Shown here: positions 1 through 6,214 of the stretch, piece after piece
How the letters are laid out: each line of letters opens with the position of its first letter
Numbering within the stretch: position 1 is the first letter of the stretch
Position numbers and translations under genes: made by a program
The notes under the pieces: model-generated
What the model saw: only the letters and a program-made list of their open reading frames with translations
Database searches by the model: none
Told to the model about the DNA's origin: nothing
Assembly: GCA_001799475.1 (NCBI GenBank)
Contig: MGTN01000167.1
Location: 3,310 to 10,260, forward strand
Direction of reading: 5' to 3'
Length of the DNA stretch: 6,951 nucleotides
Source: Desulfovibrionales bacterium GWA2_65_9
Lineage (GTDB): Bacteria > Desulfobacterota > Desulfovibrionia > Desulfovibrionales > Desulfovibrionaceae

Positions 1-1390
1 CACGCGGCTGTGGCCGCTTTCGCGCACGCTCTTCCCCAAGCAGCTTCTGGCCTTGAACGGCGAACTGACCCTCTTGCAGCAGACCGTGACCCGCGTGCTT
101 GGGGCCTATGCGCCGGAGAACATCTGGGTGGTGACCAACGAGGAGCATGTTTACGAGGTGCGCAGCCAGATCCGGGCCATCAACCCCGACCTGGACGCGC
201 ACGTGCTGGCCGAACCCACGGCCAGGAACACCCTGCCCGCCATCCTGCTGGCGCTGGACCGCATTGTGCCTTCGGGTGAGGTGGCGGGCGGTGCGGCGGC
301 CCTGGAAGCCCTTGTGGGCGTGTTCCCCTCGGACCATCTGATTGCGGACCAGGAGGCCTGGGTGCGCTCCGTGGAGCAGGGCATGGACCTGGCTGCGGGG
401 GGGCGTTTCGTCACCTTTGGCGTGACCCCGGACAAGCCCGAAACCGGCTACGGCTACATCGAGCGGGGCGAGGCCCTGGGCGGGGGCGCCTTCGACGTGC
501 TGCGGTTCATCGAGAAGCCCCGCCTGGAGAAGGCCCTGGAGTTCGTCCAAAGCGGACGCCACTATTGGAATAGCGGCATGTTTGTGTTTCGCGCCCGCGA
601 GTTTCTGGCCGCCGTGGAAAATTTTGTTCCAAGGCTCTGGGACTGGTGGGCGGATCGGACTGAGCGGCCCATGGTCGAGGGCTACGCTGTCTTGCAAAAT
701 ATTTCAGTCGATTACGGTATTGTGGAAAAGATTTCAGGCATCGCCGTGGTTCAGGCCGGTTTTGACTGGGACGACCTGGGCAACTGGGAGGCCGTGTACC
801 GGCTGGGCAAGAAGGACGCGCGCGGCAACGTCATCCAGGGTGATGTGCTGGCGCTGGACTGCCGCGACTGCCTGCTCATCTCCAAGGGCGGCAAGCTCGC
901 AGCGGTGGGCATGTCCAGCATGATCATGGTCCAGACCCGTGACGCCACCCTGGCCTGCCCGCATGAGGGGGTGCAGCGGGTCAAGGAGATCGTGGCCATG
1001 CTGAAAGCTCAGGGCAGCCAGTTGGTGGAGAACCACCTCACCGTGAAGCGGCCCTGGGGCAGCTACTCAGTGCTGGAGGAAGGCCAGTTTTACAAGATCA
1101 AGCGCATTGAGGTGTTGCCTGGAGCGCGTTTGAGCCTGCAGATGCACCACCACAGAAGTGAGCATTGGGTGGTCATTGGGGGCACGGCCCTGGTGGAGAT
1201 TGGCGGAGAGGAGCGCCTTTTGGTGGAGAATCAGGCTGTCGATATTGCCAAAGCGACAACGCACCGTCTGGCCAATCCTGGCAAGGTACCGCTTGAAATT
1301 ATTGAGATTCAGAGTGGACCGTATCTTGAGGAAGACGACATCGTCCGGTTTGACGATGTCTACGGCAGGGTGAAGAAGGAGAACTCGTGA
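1..1390 (+). CDS. manC: Mannose-1-phosphate guanylyltransferase / mannose-6-phosphate isomerase, bifunctional (5' end cut)
   Basis: This bifunctional enzyme interconverts fructose-6-phosphate and mannose-6-phosphate and joins mannose-1-phosphate to GTP to give GDP-mannose, a cytoplasmic precursor of surface polysaccharide. The frame is open from base 2, and its first codons read TRLWPLSR then FPKQ (visible residues 1-14). That is the nucleotide-binding signature normally found about a dozen residues from the N-terminus, so the start lies just left of the window and the TTG at 53 is internal. Further nucleotidyltransferase motifs are FPSDH (108-112), FIEKP (169-173), YWNSGMF (188-194) and VDYGIVEK (from 236). 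The C-terminal cupin carries the type II isomerase zinc-site signature QMHHHRSEHW (380-389). The visible part is 462 residues, against about 470-480 for the family. It ends at TGA 1388-1390, 69 bases before qrcA. The gene is also called algA, xanB or cpsB elsewhere. The family assignment is firm; the pathway in this organism is inferred. Confidence 0.95.
   Translation, partial: TRLWPLSRTLFPKQLLALNGELTLLQQTVTRVLGAYAPENIWVVTNEEHVYEVRSQIRAINPDLDAHVLAEPTARNTLPAILLALDRIVPSGEVAGGAAALEALVGVFPSDHLIADQEAWVRSVEQGMDLAAGGRFVTFGVTPDKPETGYGYIERGEALGGGAFDVLRFIEKPRLEKALEFVQSGRHYWNSGMFVFRAREFLAAVENFVPRLWDWWADRTERPMVEGYAVLQNISVDYGIVEKISGIAVVQAGFDWDDLGNWEAVYRLGKKDARGNVIQGDVLALDCRDCLLISKGGKLAAVGMSSMIMVQTRDATLACPHEGVQRVKEIVAMLKAQGSQLVENHLTVKRPWGSYSVLEEGQFYKIKRIEVLPGARLSLQMHHHRSEHWVVIGGTALVEIGGEERLLVENQAVDIAKATTHRLANPGKVPLEIIEIQSGPYLEEDDIVRFDDVYGRVKKENS
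1337..1360 (+). other. Perfect inverted repeat inside the 3' end of manC
   Basis: GACATCGTC (1337-1345) and GACGATGTC (1352-1360) form a 9-base perfect stem with a 6-base loop. It lies 28 bases before the manC stop. A run of six T follows only at 1392-1397, about 31 bases past the stem, so this is not a canonical intrinsic terminator. It may be a coincidence of the codons, or an mRNA 3'-end or attenuation structure. I see no other terminator for manC. Confidence 0.35.
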
Positions 1391-1406
1391 ATTTTTTCTT
1401 AAGCTC

Positions 1407-1436
1407 TTGACACGCAAAAGCGCAGTCAAGTATGAG
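1407..1436 (+). promoter_or_regulatory. Putative sigma70-type promoter of the qrc operon
   Basis: A perfect -35 hexamer TTGACA (1407-1412) is followed after 18 bases by TATGAG (1431-1436), a 4/6 match to the -10 consensus. It sits in the only gap upstream of the qrc genes. Transcription would begin near 1442-1444. That leaves about 17 bases before the ATG at 1460 and about 53 before the in-frame ATG at 1496, which bears on the qrcA start. No sigma54 (-24/-12) element is seen in the gap. Confidence 0.55.
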
Positions 1437-1459
1437 AACGCAGTTTTCCGTGGCGAAAT

Positions 1460-2044
1460 ATGGACCAGAAACTACAGGAGCTATGGGGCGAGGTTATGGA
1501 GGAAAAGAAACAGTGCAAGGGGTGTGGAGGGGCTCTTCCCTTCTTGATCGGCTTCGTGGCAGCAGTGATCGCGGGCTGGGTGCTTTTCCCTAACTTGCTC
1601 TACAGCAAGAAGGTTCAACCCGTCCGTTTCAGCCACAAAGTCCACCAGGAACAGGGCATGGAATGCGCAAGCTGCCATGTCTTCCGGGATGATGGATCGT
1701 ACGCTGGCCTGCCGAACAACGATAAGTGCATGGAATGCCATGCCGATGTTGTTGGCAGCGACCCGGCTGAGAAGATCTATGTCGAGCAGTATGCGCAGAA
1801 GGGCAAGGAAGTTCCCTGGCTCATCTACCAGAACCAGCCGGACAACGTCTTCTTCAGCCACAAGGCTCACGAGTCGTTCGAGTGCAAGGAATGCCACCTC
1901 GAAGTTGGCAAGATGGACACTCCGCCGGTCTACTATGAGAACAGGCTGTCCGGGTACAGCAAGCAGACCATGAAGATGTGGCAGTGCGAGCGCTGCCATG
2001 CAGAGAACGGCGTCAGCAACGCCTGTCACGTCTGCCACAAGTAA
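1460..2044 (+). CDS. qrcA: QrcA: membrane-anchored multiheme cytochrome c subunit of the Qrc menaquinone reductase
   Basis: This is the electron-entry subunit of Qrc. In the family it accepts electrons from periplasmic type I cytochrome c3. The 194 residues comprise a short charged N-terminus with a CKGC pair (C19, C22), one hydrophobic helix (about 26-44) that acts as an uncleaved anchor, and a periplasmic domain with five CxxCH heme motifs at 69-73, 90-94, 142-146, 176-180 and 189-193. Two FSHKxH segments (59-62, 134-137) probably supply distal histidine ligands, as in class III cytochromes. The protein has ten histidines in total, exactly enough for five bis-His hemes, whereas six hemes are reported, as I recall, for the D. 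vulgaris complex. The start is uncertain: neither ATG 1460 nor the in-frame ATG 1496 (giving MEEKKQ..., 182 residues) has a strong Shine-Dalgarno at good spacing. The outer start is given, but 1496 fits the predicted promoter better. The gene leads the operon, with a 16-base gap to qrcB. Confidence 0.9.
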   Translation: MDQKLQELWGEVMEEKKQCKGCGGALPFLIGFVAAVIAGWVLFPNLLYSKKVQPVRFSHKVHQEQGMECASCHVFRDDGSYAGLPNNDKCMECHADVVGSDPAEKIYVEQYAQKGKEVPWLIYQNQPDNVFFSHKAHESFECKECHLEVGKMDTPPVYYENRLSGYSKQTMKMWQCERCHAENGVSNACHVCHK

Positions 2045-2045
2045 A

Positions 2046-2052
2046 AGAGGGG
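2046..2052 (+). promoter_or_regulatory. Ribosome binding site that fixes the qrcB start
   Basis: AGAGGGG lies just after the qrcA stop (TAA 2042-2044) and 8 bases before ATG 2061. It supports 2061 over the in-frame upstream ATG at 1998, which would lie inside qrcA and put about 21 foreign residues before the twin-arginine signal. Confidence 0.75.
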
Positions 2053-2060
2053 TGCTTAAG

Positions 2061-4118
2061 ATGGGTTTGGATCGTAGAGGATTCGTCAAAATCGTCGTGG
2101 GGGGCGTTGCAGGCACCCTGTTCACGCCTGTCATCTGGCAGAGCCTGGACGATGTGTCCATCTGGTCCCAGAACTGGCCGTGGATTCCCCGCCTGAACAA
2201 GGGTGAGGTGAAAGCCAAGGCCGCTCTGAGCAAACTTTGCCCCGCCGGTTGCGCCGTCAAGGTCAAGACCGTTGGCGGGTTGCCTTTTGCAGTGGTGGGA
2301 AACACCGCCAATCCCATGAGCAAGGGCGGCGTGTGCCCCGTGTGCGCGGCCGGCGCCCAGCTCATGTACAGCCCGGCTCGCGTCAAGTCGCCCTTGAAGA
2401 AGGTCGGCGAGGGCAAGTTCGAGGCCATCAAATGGGAGGACGCTGAGGCGCTCCTGGTTGAGAAGCTCACCGCGCTCAAGGGCCAGAACGGCAAGATCGC
2501 CGCCATCAACGGCGACGAGACCGGCAGCGCTGGCGAGGTCATCTCCGGCCTGCTGGCCGGCCTGGGCAATTCCGGCTACTACATGATGCCCGGCGAGAAG
2601 TTCGTGGCCGAGAAGGGTGTGAAGCTTATGGGTGGCTCCGGCCAGCCCGGCTTCGACATCGCGGGCGCCGACCTGGTGCTCATGATCGGCGCGGACGCCC
2701 TGGATTCCTGGGGCACCACCGTGGCCAACCAGAAGGCCTTTGCCGCCACTCGCCCCACGGGCGCGGCGGCCACTGCCAAGTTCGTCTACGCCGGTCCGGT
2801 GCTGAACCACTCGGCCGCCGTCAGCGACAAGTTCCTGCCGGTTCCGCCGCAGGCCACCGCGGCCTTCGCGCTGGGCCTGGCGAACCTGCTCATCAATGCC
2901 GGCGCCGTGTCCTCCGCTTCTGACTTTGCCGAGTACAAGGCCCTGGCTGCCAAATACACGGTCGAGGAAGTGGAGAAGGCCACCGGCCTCAAAGCTGAAT
3001 CCATGAAGGCACTGGTCGACCTGATCAAGGCCGCCAAGTCCCCGGTGGTCATCGCCGGAGCCTCCTTCGGCCAGGGCGCTGGCGCTCTGGACTTCGTGGC
3101 TGGCGCCTCCCTGAACGTGCTGCTCGGCCGTGTCGGCAGCGGCATGACGCTTCTGCCTGCCGCTCCCAAGGCTGTGGCCGGTGCGACCTCCTCCGACAAG
3201 GACGCTGCAAGCTTCCTGGCCGAGGTGGCCACGGGCAAGGCCGCTCCGGGCGCGCTCATCGTGTACGAGGCCAACCCGGCCTACGCCCTGCCCCAGGCCG
3301 ACGACATGGCCAAGACCCTGGGCAACATCGCCTTCAAGGTCTCGTTTAGCACCTACATGGACGAGACCGCAGCCCTGTGCGACCTCATCCTGCCTGCCCC
3401 GCACCCGTACGAGCGCTTCGACGACGCCCTGAATCCTTACGGAGTCGCCAAGCCCACGTACCTCGCCGGCAAGCCGGTGGTGAAGAAGCCCGTTCAGGAC
3501 TGCAAGGACCCGGTCGATGTGCTCCTGGGCGCGGCCAGCAAGCTTGGCCTGTCCCTGGGTTTTGACACTTACGCCGACGTCATCCAGGCCAAGGCCAAGG
3601 CCCTGGGCGCGGACTTCGACGCCCTGGCCGCTGGCGGCATCTGGACTGGCGAGGCCAAGGGCGGTTCCTTGAACCTGGGCGCAAGCGCCCTGGCCAAGGT
3701 CGCTGTGGCCAAGACGGACGACAAGACCCTGGCCGTGGCCCCGGTGAGCAATCAGGCAAACGGCAGCGCCACCCTGGCCACGCCGCCCGCCAACCTGCTG
3801 ACCGTGCGCGAGACCGAACTCTCCGGCAAGGACCTCATTGTCCAGATGAACGCGGCCACCGCCAAGAAGGCCGGTGTTGCCGAGGGTAACAAGGTCAAGC
3901 TCAGCGCTGGCAAGGGCGAACTGAAGGCCCGCGTCCACCTGAACGAGGGTGTGGCCCCCGGCACGGTCGCCGTGCTCCTGGGCTTTGGCCGTAGCGCTTG
4001 GGACGAGTTCACCAAGGGCAAGGGCGATAACGTCTACAAGATCCTCACGGTGAGCGACGAAGCAGGCACGGGCCTGAAGGTGTGGGCTGGCTCCACCGTC
4101 ACCGTCGCCAAGGTCTAG
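2061..4118 (+). CDS. qrcB: QrcB: periplasmic molybdopterin-oxidoreductase-like subunit of Qrc, Tat substrate
   Basis: This is the large Fe-S subunit of Qrc, related to the complex iron-sulfur molybdoenzyme catalytic subunits. The characterised Desulfovibrio complex is reported to contain no molybdenum, so it probably acts as an electron-transfer and structural subunit. The 685 residues begin LDRRGFVK (twin-arginine at 5-6) plus a hydrophobic stretch (about 11-26) with no clear AxA cleavage site, so the signal may stay as an anchor. Cysteines 60, 64, 92 and 95 (C-x3-C-x27-C-x2-C) form the Fe-S region. They match the last three ligands of the usual C-x2-C-x3-C-x27-C set; the first is Ser57 and an extra Cys95 is present. 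The only other cysteines are 440 and 481. A dinucleotide-binding-like domain is seen near 594-680 (MNAATAKKAGVAEGNKVKLS from 596). It is shorter than typical formate dehydrogenases. TAG is followed by a 13-base gap to qrcC. Confidence 0.92.
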   Translation: MGLDRRGFVKIVVGGVAGTLFTPVIWQSLDDVSIWSQNWPWIPRLNKGEVKAKAALSKLCPAGCAVKVKTVGGLPFAVVGNTANPMSKGGVCPVCAAGAQLMYSPARVKSPLKKVGEGKFEAIKWEDAEALLVEKLTALKGQNGKIAAINGDETGSAGEVISGLLAGLGNSGYYMMPGEKFVAEKGVKLMGGSGQPGFDIAGADLVLMIGADALDSWGTTVANQKAFAATRPTGAAATAKFVYAGPVLNHSAAVSDKFLPVPPQATAAFALGLANLLINAGAVSSASDFAEYKALAAKYTVEEVEKATGLKAESMKALVDLIKAAKSPVVIAGASFGQGAGALDFVAGASLNVLLGRVGSGMTLLPAAPKAVAGATSSDKDAASFLAEVATGKAAPGALIVYEANPAYALPQADDMAKTLGNIAFKVSFSTYMDETAALCDLILPAPHPYERFDDALNPYGVAKPTYLAGKPVVKKPVQDCKDPVDVLLGAASKLGLSLGFDTYADVIQAKAKALGADFDALAAGGIWTGEAKGGSLNLGASALAKVAVAKTDDKTLAVAPVSNQANGSATLATPPANLLTVRETELSGKDLIVQMNAATAKKAGVAEGNKVKLSAGKGELKARVHLNEGVAPGTVAVLLGFGRSAWDEFTKGKGDNVYKILTVSDEAGTGLKVWAGSTVTVAKV

Positions 4119-4124
4119 GGGGAA
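4117..4124 (+). promoter_or_regulatory. Ribosome binding site of qrcC, overlapping the qrcB stop
   Basis: AGGGGGAA begins within the qrcB TAG stop (4116-4118) and ends 7 bases before ATG 4132. The overlap suggests that ribosomes finishing qrcB help initiate qrcC, which would keep the subunits in balance. Confidence 0.75.
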
Positions 4125-4131
4125 TTACAAC

Positions 4132-4920
4132 ATGGCACACGGAGCTACCAAAGAATTCAAAGTCACGTGGGGAATGGTCATCGACCTGGACAAGTGTACG
4201 GGCTGCGGCGCGTGCATGACCGCCTGCCAGGTCGAGAACAACATCGCCCCCATGGTGGATGCGTCCAACAAGATGCGCACCTTGAGCTGGATGCTGGTGT
4301 TCGAGCTGTCCAACAAGAAGTCTGGCGCCGAGGCTGAAGTGGCCTATCTGCCGCGTCCCTGCATGCAGTGCGGCAACCCCGCCTGCGTGCCGGTTTGCCC
4401 GGTCATCGCCACGGAGAAGAACGAGGAAGGCGGCATCGTCAGCCAGGTCTACCCGCGTTGTATCGGCTGCCGGTACTGCATGGCCGCCTGCCCGTACCAT
4501 GCCCGTTACTTCAACTGGGAAGATCCCATTTTCCCGAAGGGCATGGAGAAGGCACTTTCCCCGAGCACCTCCGCGCGTCCGCGCGGTGTGGTCGAGAAGT
4601 GCAACTTCTGCCACACCCGGTTCATGCAGGCCAAGGACAAGGCCCGCCAGGATGGTGGCAACCCAGAAGGTCTGGCCGACGGCGCGTACATGCCCGCCTG
4701 CGCTGAGATCTGCCCCACGGGCGCCATCAGCTTCGGCGATGTGAAGAACAAGGAACACAAGGTGTTCGATTTGGCTCAGGGCAAAGACGCCTTCCGCCTG
4801 CTTGAGAAGCTTGGCCTGAATCCTCAGGTCTACTACGTGAGCAAGCGCGAGTGGGTGCGCAAACTGGGCGACAACTACGCCGCCACCGGCAAGCCCGGTG
4901 CCGCCAAGAAGCATTCCTAG
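4132..4920 (+). CDS. qrcC: QrcC: four-cluster ferredoxin-like subunit of Qrc
   Basis: This electron-wire subunit is of the DmsB/NrfC/PsrB type and links the QrcB side to the quinone-reducing membrane subunit. The 262 residues carry sixteen cysteines in four motifs: C22-C25-C28-C32, C77-C80-C85-C89, C110-C113-C116-C120 and C157-C160-C190-C194. Clusters would be paired across motifs as is usual for this family. All four motifs are cysteine-complete, although a [3Fe-4S] cluster has been reported for the D. vulgaris complex. There is no signal peptide and no membrane helix. As the complex faces the periplasm, QrcC is inferred to be exported folded with QrcB through Tat. The start is ATG 4132, supported by the ribosome site overlapping the qrcB stop. 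The C-terminal tail after about residue 248 is Ala/Lys-rich and probably unstructured. The gap to qrcD is 9 bases. Confidence 0.94.
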   Translation: MAHGATKEFKVTWGMVIDLDKCTGCGACMTACQVENNIAPMVDASNKMRTLSWMLVFELSNKKSGAEAEVAYLPRPCMQCGNPACVPVCPVIATEKNEEGGIVSQVYPRCIGCRYCMAACPYHARYFNWEDPIFPKGMEKALSPSTSARPRGVVEKCNFCHTRFMQAKDKARQDGGNPEGLADGAYMPACAEICPTGAISFGDVKNKEHKVFDLAQGKDAFRLLEKLGLNPQVYYVSKREWVRKLGDNYAATGKPGAAKKHS

Positions 4921-4924
4921 GGGG
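4919..4924 (+). promoter_or_regulatory. Ribosome binding site of qrcD, overlapping the qrcC stop
   Basis: AGGGGG starts inside the qrcC TAG (4918-4920) and lies 5 bases before ATG 4930. The same CTAGGGGG octamer spans the qrcB/qrcC junction, so both junctions look built for coupled translation. Confidence 0.75.
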
Positions 4925-4929
4925 CGCAA

Positions 4930-6159
4930 ATGGATAGAGCACTCTTTCCCGATGGCCTGGAGCGTTGCTCCTTTGGCAAATTCGTATTGTGGATGGGTTT
5001 TGTCTCGGCATTCTTCCTGTTCGGCCTGTACGCCATGCTGCTCATCTTCGCGAAGGGCATCGTGGTCACCGGACTGGACAACTACTTCGGATTCGGCCTG
5101 TGGATCACCTTCGACCTGGCGGTCATCGCCCTGGGCGCGGGCGCATTCTTCACGGGCTTTTTGAAGTACATCCTGAAGATCGACCAGCTTAAAAACATCA
5201 TCAACCTGACGGTCATCGTCGGGTTCATCTGCTACTCGGGCGCCATGCTGGTCCTGACCATGGACATCGGCCAGCCGATCCGCGCCTGGTTCGGCTACTG
5301 GCACCCGAACGTCCACTCCATGCTGACGGAAGTCATCTTCTGCATCACCTGCTACTGCCTGGTGCTCGTCATCGAGTTCGTGCCCCTGGTCCTGGAGCAG
5401 AAGCAGCTGAACAAGATCCCCTTTCTGCACCACCTGGCGCACAACATGCACGTGAACATGGCCCTCTTCGCCGGTATCGGCGCGTTCCTGTCCACGTTCC
5501 ACCAGGGTTCTCTGGGCGGCATGTACGGCGTGCTCATCGGACGTCCCTACGCCTTCCGCGAAGGCTTCTTCATCTGGCCCTGGACGTTCTTCCTGTTCGT
5601 CCTGTCTGCCGTCGGTTGCGGACCCATCTTCACGGTGCTCTGCTGCACCCTGATGGAGAAGATGACCGGCCGCAAGCTGGTGGACTTCAAGACCAAGGCC
5701 CTCATGGGCAAGATCGCCGGCACCATGCTGACCGTGTACATCTTCTTCAAGATCCTGGACACCTACGCCTGGGCCAACAACTACCTGCCGAGCATCGGCA
5801 TGACCTTTGACCAGATGTTCTACGGTCTGGTCTACGGCAAGTGGCTTATGTTCACGGAGATCATCCTCTGTGGCCTGGTCCCGGCCATCATGCTCATCAC
5901 CCCGAGCATCCGCAACAACCCGACCCTGCTGTACACTGCGGGCATCCTGGACTGCATCGGCGTGTCCCTGAACCGCTACCTGTTCACGGTTCAAAGCATC
6001 GCCATGCCCATTCTGCCCTTCGACACCTGGCAGATCTACGCGCCCAACTGGGCTGAGTGGGCCACCTCGGGCATGATCGTGGCCTACGGCGTTCTGGTCA
6101 TGAGTCTGTCCTACCGCTATCTGCCTGTGTTCCCCCAGGAACGCGGAATGAACAAGTAG
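4930..6159 (+). CDS. qrcD: QrcD: NrfD/PsrC-family integral membrane subunit of Qrc, menaquinone-reducing
   Basis: This membrane subunit holds the menaquinone site and anchors the complex. In the family it is thought to take protons from the cytoplasmic side while electrons come from the periplasm, making the reaction electrogenic. The 409 residues contain ten hydrophobic segments by eye, at about 15-43, 53-82, 86-113, 129-155, 165-200, 212-243, 257-281, 299-325, 332-358 and 376-402. This matches the longer PsrC/ActC-like NrfD proteins rather than the eight-helix form. Acidic residues within or next to the helices (D62, D112, E134, E149, E310) and H191 in STFHQGSLGG are candidates for proton or quinone chemistry, but this is inference. 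There is no cofactor-binding cysteine motif. The C-terminus PVFPQERGMNK is short. It is the last gene of the operon, with a terminator 24 bases after the stop. Qrc is favoured over other NrfD complexes because of the qrcABC neighbours. Confidence 0.93.
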   Translation: MDRALFPDGLERCSFGKFVLWMGFVSAFFLFGLYAMLLIFAKGIVVTGLDNYFGFGLWITFDLAVIALGAGAFFTGFLKYILKIDQLKNIINLTVIVGFICYSGAMLVLTMDIGQPIRAWFGYWHPNVHSMLTEVIFCITCYCLVLVIEFVPLVLEQKQLNKIPFLHHLAHNMHVNMALFAGIGAFLSTFHQGSLGGMYGVLIGRPYAFREGFFIWPWTFFLFVLSAVGCGPIFTVLCCTLMEKMTGRKLVDFKTKALMGKIAGTMLTVYIFFKILDTYAWANNYLPSIGMTFDQMFYGLVYGKWLMFTEIILCGLVPAIMLITPSIRNNPTLLYTAGILDCIGVSLNRYLFTVQSIAMPILPFDTWQIYAPNWAEWATSGMIVAYGVLVMSLSYRYLPVFPQERGMNK

Positions 6160-6183
6160 CCAGACGCCCGCGTAAGATTGAGG

Positions 6184-6214
6184 GAGCCCGGCCGCAAGGC
6201 CGGGCTCTTTTTTT
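6184..6214 (+). terminator. Rho-independent terminator of the qrc operon
   Basis: GAGCCCGGCC (6184-6193) and GGCCGGGCTC (6198-6207) form a perfect 10-base GC-rich stem closed by a GCAA tetraloop of the stable GNRA type, followed at once by seven T (6208-6214). It starts 24 bases after the qrcD stop. Confidence 0.95.

Noticed and set aside
53..55. TTG at 53 as start of manC
   Set aside because: The same frame upstream encodes the conserved TRLWPLSR...FPKQ signature, so the gene extends past the left edge.
1441..1460. Possible sigma54 element (TGGC near 1451) before qrcA
   Set aside because: There is no matching GC element at the -12 position, and the spacing to the start codon is too short.
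1998..2060. Upstream ATG extension of qrcB (start at 1998)
   Set aside because: It lies inside the qrcA coding region and would bury the Tat signal. A good ribosome site points to ATG 2061.
1481..2569. 362-codon minus-strand open frame over qrcA and the start of qrcB
   Set aside because: It crosses two real genes and the operon junction, has no family features, and has no promoter or ribosome site that I could find.
2013..3938. 641-codon open frame on the minus strand opposite qrcB
   Set aside because: Same artefact: low-complexity Gly/His/Val/Leu composition, no domain, and full overlap with a well-supported gene.
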